From: Kitasatospora albolonga | Lineage (GTDB): Bacteria > Actinomycetota > Actinomycetes > Streptomycetales > Streptomycetaceae | DNA: 64,000 nt | Assembly: GCA_002082585.1 (NCBI GenBank) | Contig: CP020563.1 | Coordinates: 3,280,001-3,344,000 of the forward strand | Reading direction: 5' to 3' | Part shown: piece after piece, positions 52,047-60,847 of the stretch | Layout of the letters: the number at the start of each line of letters is the position of its first letter | How positions within the stretch are numbered: the first letter of the stretch is position 1 | Position numbers and translations under genes: made by a program | Notes under the pieces: generated by a model | Seen by the model: only the letters and a program-made list of their open reading frames with translations | The model's database searches: none | Told to the model about the DNA's origin: nothing

Positions 52047-52360
52047 GCTTCACGGATCTCGGCGGGAACGCGGCCGCGGTCATTGACGTTGTGGCCGTTC
52101 TCCCGGGCCCACCGGCGGATTTCCGCGGTGTCCTTGTTGCCACCGGCCACGGCGCGGCCCTTGCCCCGGCCCGTGGCGGCGCGGCCACCGGTGCGACGGC
52201 CGCCCTTGGTGTAGGGCTCGAGAAGGCCGCGAAGCTTGTCCGCATTGGCCGTGGTGAGGTCGATCTCGTACGTCTTGCCGTCGAGCGCGAACGTCACGGT
52301 CTCGTCCGCCTCGACCCCGTCGAGGTCATCTACAAGAAGGACCTGAACCTTCTGTGCCAC
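52025..52360 (-). CDS. lsr2: Nucleoid-associated protein Lsr2
   Basis: A 111-residue H-NS-like protein that silences AT-rich DNA and organises the nucleoid. The N-terminal dimerisation domain reads VAQKVQVLLVDDLDGVEADE and DGKTYEIDLTTANADKLRGLL. The C-terminal domain has the AT-hook-like RGR (in NDRGRVPAEIREAY) and WARENGHNV. GTG at 52360 is chosen because AAAGGAAATCCC precedes it and the family starts there; the frame stays open 49 codons upstream. The N-acetyltransferase gene is directly upstream on the same strand. Confidence 0.96.
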   Translation of the reverse strand: MAQKVQVLLVDDLDGVEADETVTFALDGKTYEIDLTTANADKLRGLLEPYTKGGRRTGGRAATGRGKGRAVAGGNKDTAEIRRWARENGHNVNDRGRVPAEIREAYEKANG

Positions 52361-52503
52361 GGGATTTCCTTTCATCGAAAATGGAGTACGCGGAAAGGAA
52401 ACCGCTTTTCTCGGGAAAACACAAACCCCCGGGAGAGGTTCAGGAGCTCGAGAACGCGGGAAACGTACGCGATTCGGACATAGGGATGCAGGGCTTCCGC
52501 TCA

Positions 52504-53073
52504 TCACAGGTGCAGAAGCATCCGGCTGTTGCCCAAGGTGTTCGGCTTCACTCGTTCGAGACCGAGGAACTCGGCGACACCCTCGTCGTAGGAACGCAGC
52601 AGCTCACTGTAGACATCCATGTCGACCGGTGTCTCTCCGATCTCGACGAACCCGTGCTTCGCGAAGAAGTCCACTTCGAAGGTGAGGCAGAAAACCCTGC
52701 GCACTCCCAGCCATCGGGCCGTCTGCAAGAGCTTCTCCAGTACGTGATGCCCCACCCCGGCGCCCCTGATGCCGGGGTCGACGGCGAGAGTACGGACTTC
52801 CGCGAGGTCTTCCCACATCACGTGGAGTGCGCCGCAGCCGACCACCCGGGCGTCCTCGTCGCGTTCCGCGACCCAGAACTCCTGGATGTCCTCGTAAAGG
52901 GTGACGGTGGCTTTGTCGAGCAGGATGCCGCCGGACACGTACCCGTCGAGGAGTCGGCGTACGGAAGACACATCACTCGTCCTCGCACGTCGGACGGTGA
53001 TGGCGGGCTTATTTACCGACGGGTCGGTATGAAAATCGCTATCCGGTTCGGTTTGCGGCTGCTCTGAGGACAT
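52504..53073 (-). CDS. Amino-acid N-acetyltransferase (GNAT, ArgA-like)
   Basis: A 189-residue GNAT enzyme of the short N-acetylglutamate-synthase-like class. The core has ITVRRARTSDVSSVRRLLDG, the acetyl-CoA pyrophosphate loop in VDPGIRGAGVGHHVLEKLL, and FCLTFEVDFFAKHGFVEIG. It probably acetylates glutamate for arginine synthesis, but only the acetyltransferase fold is certain. ATG at 53073 is chosen because the conserved part begins there; the first 30 residues are disordered. It is upstream of lsr2 and downstream of the BlaI-type gene on the same strand. Confidence 0.88.
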   Translation of the reverse strand: MSSEQPQTEPDSDFHTDPSVNKPAITVRRARTSDVSSVRRLLDGYVSGGILLDKATVTLYEDIQEFWVAERDEDARVVGCGALHVMWEDLAEVRTLAVDPGIRGAGVGHHVLEKLLQTARWLGVRRVFCLTFEVDFFAKHGFVEIGETPVDMDVYSELLRSYDEGVAEFLGLERVKPNTLGNSRMLLHL

Positions 53074-53083
53074 GCCCCAGACG

Positions 53084-53587
53084 CTATCGCCCGCTCTCCG
53101 GCCCCGTGTCATCGGCCGGGGCAGGTCCTTCGGAGGCCGCCCCTGCCGGTTCCGCCGGTTCCGCCGCGTCGGCCGCCGGGCCGGTCGTCGGATTGTCGGG
53201 GGGATTGCCGGCGGAGTTGTCCGCCGGGCCGGGGGAAACCATACGGACGGCGTCCTGAAGTGCTTCGCGCTGCTCGGGCGACATCATGCCGAAGAACGCG
53301 ACAAGGGCGGCGGCCGGGTTGTCGCTCCGGGACCAGGCTTCGTTCATCAGTGCGGCCGAGTAGGCGGCCCTGGTGGAGACGGCCATATATCGATATGCGC
53401 GGCCGTCGACTTCCCTGCGGACCCAGCCCTTCTGATGGAGATTGTCCATTACCGTCATCACCGTCGTGTAGGCGATGGACCGTTCCTGCTGGAGGTCCTC
53501 AAGGACTTCCCGCACCGTGACCGGACGGTTCCATTGCCAGACGCGTGTCATCACGGCGTCTTCCAGCTCTCCCAATTGACGGGGCAC
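53084..53587 (-). CDS. BlaI/MecI/CopY family transcriptional repressor
   Basis: A 167-residue winged-helix repressor. The HTH reads LGELEDAVMTRVWQWNRPVTVREVL and SIAYTTVMTVMDNLHQKGW, the BlaI signature, followed by a dimerisation helix. The last 50 residues are Pro/Ala-rich and disordered. BlaI proteins normally work with a BlaR1-type membrane protease, but no partner is next to it. The GTG at 53587 lies 6 nt after a TAAAGT hexamer, so it is probably leaderless. The imperfect palindrome CACTTTAGTG (53593-53602) overlaps that -10 and could be an autoregulatory site. Confidence 0.9.
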   Translation of the reverse strand: MPRQLGELEDAVMTRVWQWNRPVTVREVLEDLQQERSIAYTTVMTVMDNLHQKGWVRREVDGRAYRYMAVSTRAAYSAALMNEAWSRSDNPAAALVAFFGMMSPEQREALQDAVRMVSPGPADNSAGNPPDNPTTGPAADAAEPAEPAGAASEGPAPADDTGPESGR

Positions 53588-53593
53588 AGGATC

Positions 53594-53599
53594 ACTTTA
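53594..53599 (-). promoter_or_regulatory. Candidate -10 of a leaderless promoter for the BlaI-type gene
   Basis: TAAAGT on the minus strand, 6 nt before the GTG, within a small dyad (CACTTTAGTG, 53593-53602). A -35 is not clear. Confidence 0.45.
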
Positions 53600-53641
53600 G
53601 TGCCAGATGTCCCGAATGACTGGTTATTTACAGAGCCAAAA

Positions 53642-53671
53642 GAGCGCACGGCTCTCATGAGCCGTGCGCTC
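53642..53671 (-). terminator. Terminator downstream of the small membrane protein gene
   Basis: A perfect 13-bp inverted repeat (53642-53654 and 53659-53671) with a 4-nt loop followed on the minus strand by TTTT. It is a classic intrinsic terminator shape. Confidence 0.85.
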
Positions 53672-53739
53672 CAGGGTGTGCGCCGGGTTCCGCGGTGCCG
53701 GTGGGCGGCTTCCGCCGCCCTTCCGCAGCCCTTCCGCCG

Positions 53740-53919
53740 TCAGGCGTTCTCCGGACGAGCGGTCTGCTTTACCGATTCCGCGCGCGCCATCGCCGCGTCC
53801 ACGGCATCGTCCTCCTTGGTCTTGTTCGGACCGCCCTGACTCTTGACGATCGTCACGACCACACCGATGAAGAAGACGGCCATCACCACGGGGGGCACGA
53901 GCGCGGATACGTAGTCCAT
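53740..53919 (-). CDS. Small single-pass membrane protein
   Basis: A 59-residue protein with one hydrophobic helix at the N-terminus (ALVPPVVMAVFFIGVVVTIV) and a charged C-terminal half (GGPNKTKEDDAVDAAMARAE). I believe it is conserved among streptomycetes at this position. ATG at 53919 starts MDYVSAL. The long frame that continues upstream overlaps another gene in a different frame and is not real. Function is unknown. Confidence 0.8.
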   Translation of the reverse strand: MDYVSALVPPVVMAVFFIGVVVTIVKSQGGPNKTKEDDAVDAAMARAESVKQTARPENA

Positions 53920-54011
53920 GCCGTCCAGAGTAGCGAGCCTCCTACGACGGGACGCGGCGACCTCCCGTCTCCTCGGGAAGGCCGCCGCGTCCGGGCGTAC
54001 GGGGGCGGGGA

Positions 54012-54635
54012 TCAGCCCGCCGCGCGCTCCTCCTCGGGCGGGGGCGGCACGGGGCGGCGCCGGGGCGGGAAGACCTCGGAGGGCTTGGGCATCGGGCGCG
54101 GGCCGGGCGCCGGTGTACGGCCGGGGGCGGGGGTGGCCGGAGCCTTGGGGCGTTCCGCCTCCCGGTCGGCGGCCCGGCCGCCGGGCAGGGCGAGCAGCCT
54201 GCTGCGGGGGCCGGGGGCCGCCGGGGCGGCGGAGCGGCCTGCGAGCCGGGCCCGCACCGAGCGCTCGGCGAGGATCTGGCAGCGCTCCAGGAGAGCCGCC
54301 GCGAGGGGTTTCCCGCGCAGGGCGCGCAGGGCCGCCAGATCGTCGGGGCGGGGGTCGTAACCGGCGGCCAGGGCGTCCTGGAGGAGCTCCAGATAGCCGG
54401 TGACGGAGCCGGGGAGGGCGTCGCGGTAGCGGGCCAGGTCGGCGAGGAGGAACGCTCGCAGCCTGCCCGCCTCCCCGACCGCCTCGTCCACGGAGCCCGC
54501 GAGCCGCAGGCAGTCCTGGACATCCTCGTCGGACAGGGGCATGGGGTGGAGGGCGATGGCGAGGGCACGTCGGAGCACCCGCAGCTCGTCCGCGCTGAAC
54601 GCCATGCCGCCTCGTGAACCGTAGGGCGTGGGCAT
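54012..54635 (-). CDS. Conserved hypothetical protein
   Basis: A protein of about 207 residues, helical and acidic in its first 140 residues (FSADELRVLRRALAIALHP, LRLAGSVDEAVGEAGRLRAFL, CQILAERSVRARL), then a Pro/Ala/Arg-rich tail ending EEERAAG. No enzyme motif is seen. Two starts are possible: ATG at 54635 and at 54605; the first is preferred because TATTGT (54642-54647) lies 6 nt upstream and predicts a leaderless message. It precedes the small membrane protein gene on the same strand. Confidence 0.75.
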   Translation of the reverse strand: MPTPYGSRGGMAFSADELRVLRRALAIALHPMPLSDEDVQDCLRLAGSVDEAVGEAGRLRAFLLADLARYRDALPGSVTGYLELLQDALAAGYDPRPDDLAALRALRGKPLAAALLERCQILAERSVRARLAGRSAAPAAPGPRSRLLALPGGRAADREAERPKAPATPAPGRTPAPGPRPMPKPSEVFPPRRRPVPPPPEEERAAG

Positions 54636-54641
54636 GACGCG

Positions 54642-54647
54642 ACAATA
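54642..54647 (-). promoter_or_regulatory. Candidate -10 of a leaderless promoter
   Basis: TATTGT on the minus strand, 6 nt before the ATG at 54635, in a locally AT-rich stretch between two GC-rich regions. No -35 is evident. Confidence 0.5.
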
Positions 54648-54789
54648 CGTGCTAAATGGACAAAATCCGTTTAACTGGTCGTCGGTGGCGCGGCGCCCGC
54701 GCACGGCGGCCGGAGCCCCCGCCGCCGCTCCGCCGAGAGCCGTTCCCGCTGGTGCGCCGCGCCCGTGCGGCCGGATCGGGCCCGGTCGG

Positions 54790-55587
54790 CTACGACCGGG
54801 ACACGTTCCGCTCGTAGACCAGGCGCAGCCCGATGAGCGTCAGCCACGGCTCGTGCTCATCGATGACGGAGGACTCCCCCAACACCATCGGAGCAAGGCC
54901 GCCGGTCGCGATGACCGTGACGTCGTCCGGGTCGGCGGTCAGCTCCTTCTTCATCCGGGCCACCACCCCGTCGACCTGGCCCGCGAAGCCGTAGATGATG
55001 CCGGACTGCATGGCCTCGACGGTGTTCTTGCCGATCACGCTGCGCGGCCGGGCCAGCTCGATCTTGCGGAGCTGGGCGCCCCGAACGCCGAGCGCCTCGA
55101 CGGAGATCTCGATACCGGGGGCGATGACCCCGCCCGCGTACTCCCCACGTGCGGAGACCGCGTCGAAGGTGGTGGCGGTGCCGAAGTCGACGACGATCGC
55201 CGGTCCCCCGTACAGCTCGACGGCGGCGACCGCGTTGATGATGCGGTCCGCGCCGACCTCCTTGGGGTTGTCCATCAGGATCGGCACGCCGGTCTTGACG
55301 CCGGGCTCGACCAGGACGGCGGGGACGTCCCCGTAATAGCGGCGGGTGACCTCGCGCAGCTCGTGCAGGACCGAGGGGACGGTCGCGCAGATCGCAATGC
55401 CCTCGATGCCGTCGCCCAGCTCCATGCCGAGCAGCGGGTGCATGCCCATCAGGCCCTGGAGCAGGACCGCCAGCTCGTCCGCGGTGCGGCGGGCGTCGGT
55501 GGAGATCCGCCAGTGCTCGACGATCTCCTCGCCGTCGAAGAGGCCGAGGACCGTGTGCGTGTTGCCGACGTCGATGGTGAGCAGCAT
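54790..55587 (-). CDS. coaX: Type III pantothenate kinase
   Basis: Phosphorylates pantothenate in the first step of coenzyme A synthesis, without feedback inhibition. The 265-residue protein has the ASKHA motifs LLTIDVGNTHTVLGLF, DNPKEVGADRIINAVAA, VVDFGTATTFDAVSARGEY, and VTVIATGGLAPMVLGES near the C-terminus. The A of its ATG overlaps the nadC stop (TGATG), so translation is coupled. It is the last gene of the panC-nadB-nadC-coaX cluster and shares a pathway with panC. Confidence 0.97.
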   Translation of the reverse strand: MLLTIDVGNTHTVLGLFDGEEIVEHWRISTDARRTADELAVLLQGLMGMHPLLGMELGDGIEGIAICATVPSVLHELREVTRRYYGDVPAVLVEPGVKTGVPILMDNPKEVGADRIINAVAAVELYGGPAIVVDFGTATTFDAVSARGEYAGGVIAPGIEISVEALGVRGAQLRKIELARPRSVIGKNTVEAMQSGIIYGFAGQVDGVVARMKKELTADPDDVTVIATGGLAPMVLGESSVIDEHEPWLTLIGLRLVYERNVSRS

Positions 55588-56654
55588 CAGGCGTCGGCCC
55601 CGTCACTGGTGCGGTCCGTGGCCGCGTCGCGGAAGTCCAGGCCGATGTCCAGGATCGGCGAGGAGTGGGTGAGCGCCCCGACGGCCAGGTAGTCCACGCC
55701 CGCGTCCGCGTAGGCGCGGGCCGAGTCGAGGGTGAGGCGGCCGGAGGACTCCAGGATCGCGCGCCCGTCGACCAGGGCCACCGCCTCGGCGGTCTCCGCC
55801 GGGGTGAAGTTGTCCAGCAGAATCAGGTCGACGCCCGCGTCCAGCACCTCGCGGACCTGCTCCAGTGTGTCGACCTCCACCTCGATGGGCAGGTCGGGGA
55901 ACTCGGCGCGGACCCGCTTGAACGCCTCCGCGACCCCGCCCGCCGCGACGACGTGGTTGTCCTTGACCAGGGCGGCGTCGGAGAGCGACATCCGGTGGTT
56001 GACGCCGCCGCCGCAGCGCACCGCGTACTTCTCCAGCGCGCGCAGCCCCGCCGTCGTCTTGCGGGTGTCGCGGACCTGGGCCTTCGAGCCCTCCAGCACG
56101 TCCGCCCAGGCGCGGGTGGCGGTGGCGATGCCGGAGAGGCGGCAGAGCAGGTTCAGGGCGCTGCGCTCGCCGGTCAGCAGGTCGCGGGTGCGGGTGGTGA
56201 CGGTCAGCAGCTTCTGGCCGGGGGCGACGCGCTCGCCGTCCTCGACGTGCCGCTCGACCTCGAACTCTTCGGTGCAGACGATCGACAGGACCGCCTCCGC
56301 GACCCGGAGCCCGGCCACCACACCCGCCTCGCGGGCGGTGAAGTCACCGGTGATCACGGCGTCCTCGGGGACCGTCGCCACGGTCGTGACGTCCACCCCG
56401 CCGTCGAGGTCCTCCTCGATCGCCACATGGGCGACGTCCTCGACCTGGACGGGGTCGAGACCCGCCTCGGCCAGCAGCAGGGCGAGCGCGGGGTCGAGCC
56501 CGCACTCCAGGGCCTCGGGGTCGAACCCCTCGTCACCGCCACAGCCGCAGCCGTCACCGCAGCCCCCGGAGGGCGCGGCGGGTTCGGGCGCGCCGACCCG
56601 GATCAGCGGTACGTCCACAGGTGTGGGGCGCGGATTCTCTTCGGGCGTGGACAC
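55587..56654 (-). CDS. nadC: Nicotinate-nucleotide pyrophosphorylase (carboxylating)
   Basis: Converts quinolinate and PRPP to nicotinate mononucleotide in de novo NAD synthesis. The 355-residue protein carries a family-typical core of about 290 residues: DLDGGVDVTTVATVPEDAVIT, LLTVTTRTRDLLTGERSALNLLCRLSGIAT, RDTRKTTAGLRALEKYAV, GGVNHRMSL, and VLDAGVDLILLDN. A Cys/Gly-rich N-terminal extension (GGCGDGCGCGGDEG, about residues 30-43) precedes it. The start is separated from nadB by 108 nt. It overlaps coaX by 1 nt. Confidence 0.96.
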   Translation of the reverse strand: MSTPEENPRPTPVDVPLIRVGAPEPAAPSGGCGDGCGCGGDEGFDPEALECGLDPALALLLAEAGLDPVQVEDVAHVAIEEDLDGGVDVTTVATVPEDAVITGDFTAREAGVVAGLRVAEAVLSIVCTEEFEVERHVEDGERVAPGQKLLTVTTRTRDLLTGERSALNLLCRLSGIATATRAWADVLEGSKAQVRDTRKTTAGLRALEKYAVRCGGGVNHRMSLSDAALVKDNHVVAAGGVAEAFKRVRAEFPDLPIEVEVDTLEQVREVLDAGVDLILLDNFTPAETAEAVALVDGRAILESSGRLTLDSARAYADAGVDYLAVGALTHSSPILDIGLDFRDAATDRTSDGADA

Positions 56655-56762
56655 GGTTGCGGCTCCTCGGGGCGTGGCGGGTGGTGCGGTGCTTCTCTGT
56701 GCGGGTGCGGCTGTGCTGCTGCTGTTCGGGGGCGGCTCGCGCCGTTGCTTCCAGCAGTCTGC

Positions 56763-58457
56763 TCAATGCGCCGGGCGTACGGGCGGGAATGCGGCGGTCT
56801 CCGTACGGTGGACGACCGGCGTGCGGTCCGGGGCGATGCGGACGACCAGGTGGCGGCGCCAGTGCTCGTCGTCGCGGTCGGGCCGGTCCTCGCGCCAGTG
56901 GCAGCCCCGGGTCTCCTCGCGCTCCCGGGCGGCGGCGACCAGGACCCGGGAGACCAGCAGCAGGTTGGTGACCTCCCAGGTGTCGACGCCGGGGACGGCG
57001 AGCTTGGGATCGGGGTCGTCCGCGTCGGCGGCGGCGCTGCGGTGCAGGGCCTCCAGCTCCTCGGCGGCGGTGGCCAGGGACGCGGCGGAGCGGAGGACTC
57101 CGGCGCCCCGGGTCATGACGCGCTGGATCGCCGTACGGGTCTCGGGGGCGATCAGCGCGACGGGGTCGTCCCCGCCTTCGCTCGCGGCCTCGGCCGGTTC
57201 CGTGCGGGGCGGGCGGGTCTCCGCGATGTCGGCGGCGATGCGCTCGGCGAAGACCAGCCCCTCCAGGAGGGAGTTCGACGCCAGCCGGTTGGCCCCGTGC
57301 ACCCCCGTGCAGGCGACCTCGCCGCAGGCGTACAGACCGGGGACGGTCGTCCGGCCGCGCAGGTCCGTGCGGATGCCGCCGGAGGCGTAGTGCGCGGCCG
57401 GGGCGACCGGGACCGGCTCGGTGACCGGGTCGATGCCGTGGGCGCGGCAGGCGGCCAGGATGGTGGGGAAGCGCTGCTCCCACATCGCGGCGCCGAAGTG
57501 CCGGGCGTCCAGATACATGTGCTCGGTGCCGTGCTCGTGCATCCGGCGGGTGATGGCCTTGGCGACGATGTCGCGCGGGGCCAGCTCGGCCAGCTCGTGC
57601 TGCCCGAGCATGAAGCGGGTACCGGAGGCGTCGACGAGATGGGCGCCCTCGCCCCGTACCGCCTCGGAGACCAGCGGCTGCTGGCCCTCGCTGTCCGCGC
57701 CGAGGAAGAGGACGGTCGGGTGGAACTGGACGAACTCCAGGTCCGAGACCTCCGCCCCGGCCCGCAGCGCCAGCGCCACGCCGTCCCCGGTGGAGACCGA
57801 GGGGTTGGTGGTGGCGGAGAAGACCTGGCCCATGCCGCCGGTCGCGAGGACCACCGAGGGGGCCCGGACCGCGCCGACGCCGTCGTGCTGGCCCTCGCCC
57901 ATGACATGGAGCGAGACCCCCGCCGTACGGCCTTCGGCGTCGGTGAGGAGGTCCAGGACGAGCGCGTTCTCGATGATGCGGAGGGCGGCCGCGCGGACCG
58001 CCTCGACCAGGGCGCGGGAGATCTCCGCGCCGGTCGCATCGCCGCCCGCGTGGGCGATGCGGCGGCGATGGTGGCCGCCCTCGCGGGTGAGCGCGATGTC
58101 GCCGCTGTCGGTGGTGTCGAAGTGCGCGCCCGTGGTGATCAGGCGGCGTACGGCGTCGGGGCCCTCGGTGACCAGGGTCCGTACGGCCTCCTCGTCGCAG
58201 AGGCCCGCGCCCGCGACCAGGGTGTCGGCGAGATGCTGCTCGGGGGTGTCGCCCTCGCCGAGGGCCGCGGCGATACCGCCCTGGGCCCAGCGGGTCGAGC
58301 CGTCGTCGAGCCGCGCCTTGGTGACGACCACGGTGTCCAGGCCGGCGGCGGCGCAGCGCAGGGCGGTGGTGAGACCGGCGACTCCGGAGCCGACCACCAC
58401 GACGTCCGCGTCGATGGCCCAGCCGGGGGCGGGGGCGGTCAGCCGTATTCCGGTCAC
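56763..58457 (-). CDS. nadB: L-aspartate oxidase
   Basis: A FAD enzyme that makes iminoaspartate for quinolinate synthesis in NAD biosynthesis. The 564-residue protein has the FAD-binding [20 protein letters not shown], the [13 protein letters not shown] signature, [11 protein letters not shown], and [22 protein letters not shown]. Its C-terminal helical domain follows from about residue 440. The ATG at 58457 overlaps the panC stop by 4 nt. The nadA quinolinate synthase gene is not in the window; nadC follows. Confidence 0.96.
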   Translation of the reverse strand: MTGIRLTAPAPGWAIDADVVVVGSGVAGLTTALRCAAAGLDTVVVTKARLDDGSTRWAQGGIAAALGEGDTPEQHLADTLVAGAGLCDEEAVRTLVTEGPDAVRRLITTGAHFDTTDSGDIALTREGGHHRRRIAHAGGDATGAEISRALVEAVRAAALRIIENALVLDLLTDAEGRTAGVSLHVMGEGQHDGVGAVRAPSVVLATGGMGQVFSATTNPSVSTGDGVALALRAGAEVSDLEFVQFHPTVLFLGADSEGQQPLVSEAVRGEGAHLVDASGTRFMLGQHELAELAPRDIVAKAITRRMHEHGTEHMYLDARHFGAAMWEQRFPTILAACRAHGIDPVTEPVPVAPAAHYASGGIRTDLRGRTTVPGLYACGEVACTGVHGANRLASNSLLEGLVFAERIAADIAETRPPRTEPAEAASEGGDDPVALIAPETRTAIQRVMTRGAGVLRSAASLATAAEELEALHRSAAADADDPDPKLAVPGVDTWEVTNLLLVSRVLVAAAREREETRGCHWREDRPDRDDEHWRRHLVVRIAPDRTPVVHRTETAAFPPVRPAH

Positions 58458-59731
58458 GAGAGGGCTCCGAAGGTGAGGGGGATGTTGTCGATGAGGCGGG
58501 TGTCCCCGACCCGGGCGGCGACGGCGAGGATCGCATCGCCGCTCTCGCGGTCGTCGGGGATCTCGGTGAAGTCCGCCGGGTCGACCAGGGCCAGGTAGTC
58601 CAGGACGAGCGGGTGCCTGCTCCGGGCGGCGGCCTCGTCCAGGATCGTCCGGGCGGTGGCCCGTACGGCGGCGGGCGCCCCGTTCGGCCGGGCCAGCGCG
58701 ACGGCCTGGGCGTCGGCGGCGGCACGGGCCTCGCCGAGCCGGTTGAGCCCGGCGGCCCGGTCGCCGCCGGAGCCCGGGGCGGTGGCCTTGGCCCGCTCGT
58801 GCAGGGCCTGCTGGGCGGCGAGCCGGTCCCGGGCCGCGAACAGGGCGCGGGACAGGGCGAGGGCGGTGTGCCGCTCGTCGGCGCTCAGGAAGCGGTTGCG
58901 GCTGGAGAGCGCGAGGCCGTCCGCGTCCCGGACGGTGGGTACGCCGGTGATCCGGACGCCGAAGTTCAGGTCGCGGACCATGCGGCGGATCAGGGCGAGC
59001 TGCTGGGCGTCCTTCTGCCCGTACAGCGCCTCGTCGGGGCGGGTCAGGTGTAGGAGCTTGGCGACGACGGTGAGCATGCCGTCGAAGTGGCCGGGGCGGT
59101 GGGCGCCTTCGAGGCGCTCGCCCATGGGGCCCGCGGAGATCCGGACCTGGGGCTCGCCGCCGGGGTAGACCTCGTCCACACCGGGGGCGAAGACCGCGTC
59201 GGCGCCCGCCTCGGCGGCGGTGGCCAGGTCGGCGTCCAGGGTGCGCGGGTAGCGGTCGAGGTCGGCCGCCTCGCCGAACTGGAGCGGGTTGACGAAGACG
59301 GTCACCACGACCTGCCCGTCCGGGCCCGCCGCCTGCCGGGCGGCCCGGACGAGGGTGGCGTGGCCGTCGTGGAGGGCGCCCATGGTCATGACGACGACCC
59401 GCTCGGCGCCTGCGGGACGGGGGAGGGCGTCGAGCTCGGCGGCGGTACGGAGGAGGGCGGGGGCGGGACGCGGGGTGCCGGTGGCGCCCCGGCCACCCGT
59501 GGCGCCCGAGGTATCCGCGTTGTTCGCGTCTCCGGTCGGGGCGCCTGAAGCGCCTGCGGGGGTGGGGGCGCCAGCGGGGGCGGGGGCGCCAGCGGGGGCG
59601 GGGGCGCCTGGAGTGCCTGCGCTTCCGGTCGGGGTGGCCGAGGCGCCCGTGGGTCCCGGCGTACCCGTGGCGCCCATGGGTCCCGTGGCGCCCGTAGGTC
59701 CCGGCGTACCGGTGTTTCCGGTCGTGGTCAT
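58454..59731 (-). CDS. panC: Pantothenate synthetase with collagen-like N-terminal extension
   Basis: Condenses pantoate and beta-alanine with ATP to pantothenate. The 425-residue protein is longer than usual (about 280-330). The enzyme core starts near residue 90 and has [20 protein letters not shown] (HIGH-like motif), [44 protein letters not shown] and [11 protein letters not shown]. The first 85 residues are a Gly-Pro-Thr/Ala repeat ([20 protein letters not shown]) resembling collagen triplets. The ATG at 59731 overlaps the DUF2520 gene stop (ATGA). The gene also overlaps nadB by 4 nt. Confidence 0.95.
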   Translation of the reverse strand: MTTTGNTGTPGPTGATGPMGATGTPGPTGASATPTGSAGTPGAPAPAGAPAPAGAPTPAGASGAPTGDANNADTSGATGGRGATGTPRPAPALLRTAAELDALPRPAGAERVVVMTMGALHDGHATLVRAARQAAGPDGQVVVTVFVNPLQFGEAADLDRYPRTLDADLATAAEAGADAVFAPGVDEVYPGGEPQVRISAGPMGERLEGAHRPGHFDGMLTVVAKLLHLTRPDEALYGQKDAQQLALIRRMVRDLNFGVRITGVPTVRDADGLALSSRNRFLSADERHTALALSRALFAARDRLAAQQALHERAKATAPGSGGDRAAGLNRLGEARAAADAQAVALARPNGAPAAVRATARTILDEAAARSRHPLVLDYLALVDPADFTEIPDDRESGDAILAVAARVGDTRLIDNIPLTFGALS

Positions 59732-60669
59732 CGGGTCTCCCCCGTTCCGGGACGGCTCTCCTGGTCGGCCAGGGCGACGAGCAGGTCCTCCGCGAGCTCC
59801 GGCTTGAGCAGGCCGTGGGCCAGCGCCCGGTCGGCCGTGGCGCGGGCCATCGCGAGGTAGCCCCCGACCATCTGGGGGGCGTGCGCGCGCAGCTCGCCGA
59901 CGTGGGCGGTGACCGTGCCCGCGTCGCCCCGGGCCACCGGGCCGGTCAGCGCGGCGTCACCGGAGCGCAGGGCGTTGTCCAGGGCGGCGCCGAGGAGCGG
60001 GCCGAGCATCCGGTCCGGGGCGCCGACCCCGGCCTTGGCCAGCAGCTCCATCGACTCGGCGACCAGGGTGACCAGGTGGTTCGCGCCCAGGGCGAGGGCC
60101 GCGTGGTAGAGCGGGCGGGACTCCTCGGCGATCCACTCCGGCTCGCCGCCCATCTCGATGACCAGCGCCTCGGCGGCCAGCCGCAGCTCCTCGGGGGCGG
60201 TGACCCCGAAGGAGCAGCCCGCCAGCCGCTGGACGTCGACATAGCTGCCGGTGAACGTCATCGCCGGGTGCAGCGCGAGCGGCAGGGCCCCGGCCCGCAG
60301 CGCGGGGTCCAGGACCCGGGCCCCGTACCGCCCGGAGGTGTGGACGAGCAGCTGTCCCGGCCGTACGGCACCGGTCTCGGCGAGCCCCTCGACCAGCCCG
60401 GGCAGCGCGTCGTCGGGGACGGTCAGCAGCACCAGCTCGGCGCGGGCGAGGACCTCGGCGGGCTCCACCACGGGCACGTCGGGGAGCAGGGCCGCCGCAC
60501 GGCGCCGGGAGGCGTCGGAGACGCCCGAGACCGCCACCGGGCGGTGCCCGGCGAGCTGGAGCGCGGCGGCGAGCGCGGGGCCGACGCGGCCCGCTCCCAC
60601 GACGCCGACGGTGAGGCGGGCGGGGCGGTCCCTCGCGTCGAGGGGTTCCTTGGGAACTGTCGTATTCAC
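59728..60669 (-). CDS. Rossmann-fold and DUF2520 domain protein (ketopantoate reductase-like)
   Basis: A 313-residue protein with an N-terminal NAD(P)-binding fold ([23 protein letters not shown]) and a C-terminal 6-phosphogluconate-dehydrogenase-like helical domain ([23 protein letters not shown]). The same combination (Rossmann plus DUF2520) is usually found next to panC, so a role in pantoate supply or a related reduction is inferred. GTG at 60669 is chosen because GGAAGG lies 10 nt upstream and the frame remains open for over 700 nt beyond as a shadow. The stop overlaps the panC start by 4 nt. Confidence 0.88.
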   Translation of the reverse strand: MNTTVPKEPLDARDRPARLTVGVVGAGRVGPALAAALQLAGHRPVAVSGVSDASRRRAAALLPDVPVVEPAEVLARAELVLLTVPDDALPGLVEGLAETGAVRPGQLLVHTSGRYGARVLDPALRAGALPLALHPAMTFTGSYVDVQRLAGCSFGVTAPEELRLAAEALVIEMGGEPEWIAEESRPLYHAALALGANHLVTLVAESMELLAKAGVGAPDRMLGPLLGAALDNALRSGDAALTGPVARGDAGTVTAHVGELRAHAPQMVGGYLAMARATADRALAHGLLKPELAEDLLVALADQESRPGTGETR

Positions 60670-60847
60670 GCGGCGATGGCCTTCCGTTCCAGTCCGCGGG
60701 GGGTACCGGACGATTTCTCTGCATGCTACGCCAGCGTTTCGGCGAAGCCCGCCCACTGCCCACAGCCTGTGGATAACTTCGCGGGGCGGCGGAAATCCAC
60801 GGGCCCGGCCGGAGGGCGCTGTCAGCGGCCCGGGGGATGATCGTCCC

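Noticed and set aside
53740..54645. 301-codon minus-strand frame ending in the small membrane protein
   Set aside because: Only its last 60 codons are conserved; the rest is out of frame with and antagonistic to the gene at 54012-54635.
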